Origin: an uncultured Pseudoflavonifractor sp.
GTDB lineage: Bacteria > Bacillota_A > Clostridia > Oscillospirales > Oscillospiraceae
Assembly (NCBI GenBank): GCA_947575475.1
Contig: CANPNN010000011.1
Coordinates: forward strand, 1 to 17,667
DNA length: 17,667 nt
Reading direction: 5' to 3'
Shown here: piece by piece, positions 14,495 through 17,667 of the stretch
Layout of the letters: each line of letters begins with the position of its first letter
How positions within the stretch are numbered: position 1 is the first letter of the stretch
The notes under the pieces: model-generated
The model's database searches: none
Seen by the model: the letters and a program-made list of their open reading frames with translations, nothing else
Told to the model about the DNA's origin: nothing
Position numbers and translations under genes: made by a program

Positions 14495-15814
14495 TTGAAA
14501 ATCGCCTTTATCTCCCTTGGCTGCTCTAAAAATCTCATCAATACCGAACAGATGATGGCTCTCTGCCGCGCCGCGGGCCATGAGGTGAGCGGGGAGCCCG
14601 AGGGGGCTGATGTAGCCGTCCTCAACACCTGCGGCTTCATAGACGCGGCAAAAAGCGAGGCCATTGAGCATATCATCTCCCTGGGGGAACTGAAGCAGGC
14701 GGGGAAGCTGAAAAAACTCCTGGTCTGCGGCTGCCTCTCCCAGCGTTACCGGGAGGATATTTTGGCCGACCTTCCCGAGGTGGACGGCCTTATGGGCACC
14801 GGCAGCTACGATGATATCGTCTCCGCGGTGGAGGAGGTGGCCAAAGGACAGTTCCCCCAACGCTTTGGGGATATCTCCGCCACCAGCGAGGAGGGGGAGA
14901 GGCTCATCACCGGTCCCCAGTATACCGCCTTCCTGAAGATCGCCGAGGGCTGTGATAATTTCTGTGCCTTCTGTATCATTCCTTACCTCCGGGGCCGCTA
15001 TCGCAGCCGCCCCATGGACTCGGTGCTCTCCGAGGCTAAGGCTCTGGCCGATTCCGGGGTGAAGGAGCTGATCCTCATCGCTCAGGATATTGGCCCCTAC
15101 GGCAAGGACCTGTACGGGGAACGTCGTCTGCCTCAGCTTTTGAAAGAATTATGTAAACTCCCCTTTCACTGGATCCGGCTCCACTACCTGTATCCCGATC
15201 ACTTTGACGAGGAACTGATAGAGGTGATCGCCTCTCAGCCCAAGATCGTCAAATACCTGGATATCCCCCTCCAGCACTGTGCCGACCATCTTCTCAAGTC
15301 CATGAACCGCTGGGGGACGGAGAAAGAGCTTGCCGCCCTGCTGAAAAACCTGCGGGAGAAGATCCCCGGCCTGGTCCTCCGAACCTCCCTGATCTGCGGT
15401 CTGCCTGGGGAGACGGAGGAAGATTTTGAGGCCCTGTGCCGCTTCGTCACCGAGACAGGCATTGAGCGGGCGGGGGTGTTCCAATACTCCCGGGAGGAGG
15501 GGACCCGGGCGGCCCAGATGCCGGATCAGGTCCCGGAGGAGATCGCGGCCCAGCGGGTGGAGCGGCTGGTGGAGCTCCAGTCCGTCGTTCTGGACCGGTA
15601 CAATGAAAGCCGGCTGGGTACGGTGATGGAGGTCCTCTGCGAGGGCTTTGATCCCCTGATGGGCAGCTACGCCGGACGGACCTACGCCGACTCGGTGGAG
15701 GTGGACGGCCGGGTGTTCTTTACCGCCGCGGGCCTTGTCCCGGCGGGAGAGTTCGTCAACGTCCGCATTACAGGGGCCGAGGACGGCGACCTGACGGGCG
15801 AGATCGAGGAGTGA
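14495..15814 (+). CDS. rimO: Ribosomal protein uS12 methylthiotransferase RimO
   Basis: RimO is a radical-SAM enzyme that adds a methylthio group to an aspartate of ribosomal protein S12. The 439-residue protein has the N-terminal [4Fe-4S] domain with C10 (SLGCSKN), C46 (NTCGFID) and C80 (GCLSQRY), the radical-SAM cluster C153-x3-C157-x2-C160 in EGCDNFCAFC, and a C-terminal TRAM domain (about 375-439). SLGCSKNL and CGFIDAAKSEAI are typical of RimO rather than its paralogue MiaB. TTG 14495 is preceded by AAAGGAGA (14478-14485) at 9 bases. Length is normal. It is followed after 6 bases by pgsA. Confidence 0.96.
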   Translation: MKIAFISLGCSKNLINTEQMMALCRAAGHEVSGEPEGADVAVLNTCGFIDAAKSEAIEHIISLGELKQAGKLKKLLVCGCLSQRYREDILADLPEVDGLMGTGSYDDIVSAVEEVAKGQFPQRFGDISATSEEGERLITGPQYTAFLKIAEGCDNFCAFCIIPYLRGRYRSRPMDSVLSEAKALADSGVKELILIAQDIGPYGKDLYGERRLPQLLKELCKLPFHWIRLHYLYPDHFDEELIEVIASQPKIVKYLDIPLQHCADHLLKSMNRWGTEKELAALLKNLREKIPGLVLRTSLICGLPGETEEDFEALCRFVTETGIERAGVFQYSREEGTRAAQMPDQVPEEIAAQRVERLVELQSVVLDRYNESRLGTVMEVLCEGFDPLMGSYAGRTYADSVEVDGRVFFTAAGLVPAGEFVNVRITGAEDGDLTGEIEE

Positions 15815-15820
15815 GGATAT

Positions 15821-16351
15821 ATGAATACACCCAATAAACTGACCCTTCTCCGGGTGCTGATGATCCCTCTGTTTCTGGGGGTGCTGTATCTGGGCTTTCC
15901 GGGGAGCAACTATGTAGCTTTGGTCATCTTTGTGCTGGCAAGCCTTACCGACCTGTTGGACGGCCACATTGCCCGGAGCCGGAACCTGGTCACCGATTTC
16001 GGAAAATTTATGGACCCTCTGGCGGACAAGGTGCTGGTGGTGACCGCCATGCTCTGGTTTGTCCAGTGTGGCCAGATGCCCGCCTGGGCGGTGGCCATCG
16101 TTATTTTCCGGGAGTTTGCCGTGTCCGGGATGCGCCTCATCGCCGTGGAGGGGGGGCGGGTCATTGCCGCGGGCTGGTCGGGGAAGGTAAAGACCGCCTC
16201 CACCATGATCTGTCTGATCCTCATGTTCCTGCCTTTCCTGCCGGGGTGGGTGAATACTGCCTGCGTCTGGGTCATCGTGGCCACCACCCTCTATTCCGGG
16301 GCGGAATATTTCGTCAAGAACCGGGATGTGTTCGACTGGAGCCAGCTTTGA
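15821..16351 (+). CDS. pgsA: CDP-diacylglycerol--glycerol-3-phosphate 3-phosphatidyltransferase
   Basis: PgsA makes phosphatidylglycerol phosphate from CDP-diacylglycerol and glycerol-3-phosphate, the committed step to phosphatidylglycerol. The 176-residue membrane protein has the complete CDP-alcohol phosphotransferase motif: D47-G48, A51-R52, G61, D65 and D69 in DGHIAR...GKFMDPLAD. About six membrane segments are expected. The N-terminus NTPNKLTLLRVLMIP is the family's usual start. ATG 15821 has GTGAGG/GAGGAG sites overlapping the end of rimO. It is last in the recA operon and is followed by a strong terminator. Length is typical. Confidence 0.96.
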   Translation: MNTPNKLTLLRVLMIPLFLGVLYLGFPGSNYVALVIFVLASLTDLLDGHIARSRNLVTDFGKFMDPLADKVLVVTAMLWFVQCGQMPAWAVAIVIFREFAVSGMRLIAVEGGRVIAAGWSGKVKTASTMICLILMFLPFLPGWVNTACVWVIVATTLYSGAEYFVKNRDVFDWSQL

Positions 16352-16355
16352 GGAA

Positions 16356-16401
16356 AAATTCACGGAGGGGCGCCGGATGGCGCCCCTCCGTGAATTTCTT
16401 T
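16356..16401 (+). terminator. Strong terminator after pgsA
   Basis: Perfect 19-bp stem (16356-16374 with 16379-16397) around a GGAT tetraloop (16375-16378). The AAATTCACGG side and CCGTGAATTT side are fully complementary, and CTTT follows. It starts 4 bases after the pgsA stop. Confidence 0.92.
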
Positions 16402-16410
16402 AAGGGGTTC

Positions 16411-16439
16411 TTGCAATATGGAAATATTCCTGCTATAAT
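16411..16439 (+). promoter_or_regulatory. Very strong promoter of the structured RNA
   Basis: TTGCAA (16411-16416) and a perfect TATAAT (16434-16439) are spaced by 17 bases, with TGC before the -10 (extended -10). This is the best promoter in the window. Transcription would start near 16446, and no gene start lies within 330 bases downstream. Confidence 0.88.
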
Positions 16440-16445
16440 TGGAAC

Positions 16446-16670
16446 GAAAAACAAAAATGCGGCAGCCTGTGGGTGGTCGGACACCCACAGGCCTGCGCAG
16501 GTGAACCACCACCTACACAACGGCCATATGGCCGCACCGCATGGTATATTATACGATAGCGGGGCTCTTCTTGCAAGGGCAGTTTTTCGTATCGTTGCCT
16601 GCGCCTGTGTGCATGAGAAGATCTCTTCTTACGCTGTGTAGGGTCATCCCTGCACGGCGTTTTTGTTTTT
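16446..16670 (+). ncRNA. Structured non-coding RNA of unrecognised family (about 225 nt)
   Basis: The transcript is bounded by the strong promoter and an intrinsic terminator, and no reading frame fits it. Domain 1: ATGCGG (16457-16462) pairs with CCGCAT (16537-16542) and encloses three hairpins: an 11-bp perfect stem (16465-16475 with 16482-16492, loop GTCGGA), AGGTG/CACCT (16499-16503 with 16510-16514) and CGGCC-ATAT-GGCCG (16521-16534). Domain 2: ACGATA (16553-16558) pairs with TATCGT (16590-16595) around GCTCTT/AAGGGC (16564-16569 with 16575-16580). Domain 3: the terminator domain, CGCC (16602-16605) plus GTGCA (16609-16613) with TGCAC-GGCG (16651-16659), enclosing two small hairpins. GCGCAGG (16495-16501) can also pair with CCTGCGC (16598-16604), a possible long-range contact. 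It does not fold like 6S RNA and I see no SRP, tmRNA or RNase P signatures. It may be a free RNA or the leader of the next genes. Confidence 0.75.
16602..16670 (+). terminator. Intrinsic terminator of the structured RNA
   Basis: CGCC and GTGCA (16602-16613, bulge TGT) pair with TGCACGGCG (16651-16659). Internal hairpins are AGAAG/CTTCT and AGGG-TCAT-CCCT (16640-16651, which competes for T16651). TTTTTGTTTTT follows directly (16660-16670). Confidence 0.75.
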
Positions 16671-16673
16671 CAC

Positions 16674-16737
16674 CCGCCGCCTGGGGGCCGGAAGGCCCCC
16701 GGGATCGGTGCGGTGAGAAGCGGCGGAGAGGCTTTTT
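16674..16737 (+). terminator. Second terminator-like or attenuator structure before the membrane genes
   Basis: CCGCCGC (16674-16680) can pair with GCGGCGG (16720-16726), enclosing a very stable GGGGGCC-GGAA-GGCCCCC hairpin (16683-16700). TTTTT (16733-16737) follows after 6 bases. It is only 4 bases beyond the RNA's own T tract and 40 bases before the next ATG, so it may be a back-up terminator or a regulated leader. Confidence 0.4.
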
Positions 16738-16777
16738 ATTCACGGTGCACAGCTTTTTGGGAAGGGAGGTGTTTGAG

Positions 16778-17089
16778 ATGGCAAGGTACAAGGTGAGCAT
16801 TACGGTATTCAAGGACGCCGAGGGAAAAACCATGAAGGGCATCACGTTTCTGCACTTCCTGGGGGATCTTTGCCAGGGCTTTGGGCTCATGCTGCTCCTG
16901 GGCGGCATTGCGTGGCTCATGGATGGCATGGTGACCCCGGGGAAGGCGGTGGTTTTGGCCGCCTGCGTCATCGGTTGCTTTGTGGGCGGTTCTCTGATCC
17001 ATAAAAGAGCCAGAGGGAAGGCAGAGATGCGCTATCTGGAGTCCCTGGCCCAGGCCGGGAAGACCACGAAGGAGGTAGAGCGGCTCTGA
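16778..17089 (+). CDS. Small two-segment membrane protein of unknown function
   Basis: I do not recognise this 103-residue protein. The N-terminus (1-20, MARYKVSITVFKDAEGKTMK) is charged, followed by two probable membrane segments (about 32-49 and 56-74) and a charged cytoplasmic-type tail (75-103, HKRARGKAEMRYLESLAQ...). The frame is open from 16541, but that part runs through the structured RNA. ATG 16778 has GGGAGGTG (16764-16771) at a good distance and gives a sensible protein. The next gene overlaps its stop by one base. I see no clear promoter between the RNA terminator and this gene, so it may be expressed by read-through from the promoter at 16411. Confidence 0.72.
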   Translation: MARYKVSITVFKDAEGKTMKGITFLHFLGDLCQGFGLMLLLGGIAWLMDGMVTPGKAVVLAACVIGCFVGGSLIHKRARGKAEMRYLESLAQAGKTTKEVERL

Positions 17090-17556
17090 TGGCGGACCGA
17101 TGCCCGGGGAGCGGAGGGAGGAAGCCTTGTGGAGAAAAGAAAGCAGGGAAGGGGAGCCGGAACCTGACAGATAAATGTCCGGGCCAGCTGGTCGTGCTCC
17201 TGGCCATCTGGGGCATAAGCAGTTTCGCACTTCTGTACCTGTGGTACTCTTATGCCGGCGTTGTGGGCGGAAACTCACTGCCGGTCCCGGCGGAGGCCCT
17301 TCCCGCATACCGAATGCTTCTTTTGGCCACCGTATTTGTGGATATTCTCATTTGGATATTGCTCTTTTTAGGTTTAAAGGCGGGCTTTTGGGCGGCAGTG
17401 GTCTTTATTTCCCTGGATCTTTTGAGTAAGATTCTGACGCTGAACCTGCGCAATGCCCTCCTGGACGCCCTGTATCTCTATCTTCTTCTCTGCCAGCCCA
17501 CCCGGATCTATTTTCGAATCGGGCAGTTCAAGGCTTTTGGGCCAAGAGAAAAATAA
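17089..17556 (+). CDS. Four-segment membrane protein of unknown function
   Basis: This 155-residue protein is not recognised. Residues 1-30 are basic and rich in Gly, Cys and Lys. Membrane segments are predicted at about 33-55, 73-96, 98-118 and 121-137, then a short tail ending GPREK. ATG 17089 shares its A with the last base of the preceding TGA, with GGAGGT (17071-17076) 12 bases upstream, so the two genes are translationally coupled. A tempting GGAGGGAGG site at 17112-17121 leads only to out-of-frame GTG/TTG codons and short frames. If the true start were further downstream the basic N-terminus would be lost, so the N-terminal boundary is uncertain. Confidence 0.68.
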   Translation: MADRCPGSGGRKPCGEKKAGKGSRNLTDKCPGQLVVLLAIWGISSFALLYLWYSYAGVVGGNSLPVPAEALPAYRMLLLATVFVDILIWILLFLGLKAGFWAAVVFISLDLLSKILTLNLRNALLDALYLYLLLCQPTRIYFRIGQFKAFGPREK

Positions 17557-17571
17557 AAAAGCCGCCGGGAT

Positions 17572-17585
17572 TGGGCGGATGCCCA
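17572..17585 (+). other. Short hairpin with GGAT tetraloop
   Basis: TGGGC (17572-17576) and GCCCA (17581-17585) enclose GGAT (17577-17580), the same loop as the two 19-bp-stem terminators. No T tract follows. It lies between the last gene and its terminator. Confidence 0.4.
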
Positions 17586-17609
17586 TAAGGAAGTAAATAG
17601 AATTTCCGG

Positions 17610-17643
17610 AAAAACCGGCATGGCAGAGGTCACGCCGGTTTTT
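17610..17643 (+). terminator. Terminator after the membrane protein pair
   Basis: AAAAACCGGC (17610-17619) pairs with GCCGGTTTTT (17634-17643) across a 14-base loop. The T tract is within the stem, so it can work in both directions. It begins 53 bases after the stop codon. Confidence 0.85.
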
Positions 17644-17667
17644 CTGTCAGTAGTTCCGGTTTGGCAA

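Noticed and set aside
13210..14676. Long minus-strand frame of 488 codons opposite recX, hydrolase and rimO
   Set aside because: It crosses three well-supported genes on the other strand, and its translation has no recognisable motif.
16446..16670. 6S RNA (ssrS)
   Set aside because: The 5' and 3' ends do not pair and there is no long rod with a central bubble; the fold is a row of separate domains.
16541..16777. N-terminal extension of the 103-residue membrane protein from ATG 16541
   Set aside because: It would translate through the RNA domain and two termination structures, whereas ATG 16778 has an excellent ribosome binding site.

Overview
The window looks like a chromosomal segment of a fairly GC-rich Gram-positive anaerobe of the class Clostridia. 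A gut Oscillospiraceae-type bacterium (Flavonifractor or Lawsonibacter relatives) is my best guess. This is inferred from strong GGAGG-type ribosome binding sites, frequent GTG and TTG starts, the prmC / DUF1385 / recA-recX / rimO / pgsA gene set, and a secreted flavin-based reductase. No rRNA, tRNA, CRISPR array, insertion sequence or phage gene was seen.

Layout. (1) Positions 73-3214 lie on the minus strand: a CPA-type cation/proton antiporter (73-1371) with its own promoter, and a two-gene operon of a P-loop uridine-kinase-like protein (2114-3214) and a sugar O-acetyltransferase (1506-2117), which overlap by 4 bases and end at a hairpin terminator. (2) Positions 3411-5824 hold a single transcription unit for a 756-residue secreted flavoprotein reductase with a stalk domain, two FMN-binding domains and an FAD/fumarate-reductase-like domain, closed by a 19-bp-stem terminator. 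(3) Positions 6098-9673 form an operon of a lipoprotein with three Ca-binding-like D-x-D-x-D repeats, an OmpR-type response regulator and a membrane histidine kinase. (4) From 9698 a strong promoter drives a DUF1385 membrane protein and then prmC. (5) recA, recX, an alpha/beta hydrolase, rimO and pgsA follow in tight order (11827-16351), ending at a second 19-bp-stem terminator. (6) Positions 16411-16670 carry a very good promoter, about 225 nt of non-coding but strongly hairpin-forming sequence, and an intrinsic terminator. I read this as a structured RNA gene or long leader of a family I do not recognise. (7) Two small, translationally coupled membrane proteins of unknown function (16778-17556) follow and end at a terminator (17610-17643).

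How the parts may work together. The recA-to-pgsA run is housekeeping: recombination, RecA modulation, ribosomal protein modification and phospholipid synthesis. The lipoprotein with its two-component system is probably an envelope-sensing module. The secreted flavoprotein is probably a terminal reductase for an organic acceptor; most of its fumarate-reductase catalytic positions appear replaced, so the substrate is unlikely to be fumarate itself. The most intriguing stretch is the RNA at about 16446-16670 with the two orphan membrane proteins behind it, because no separate promoter is obvious for those genes.
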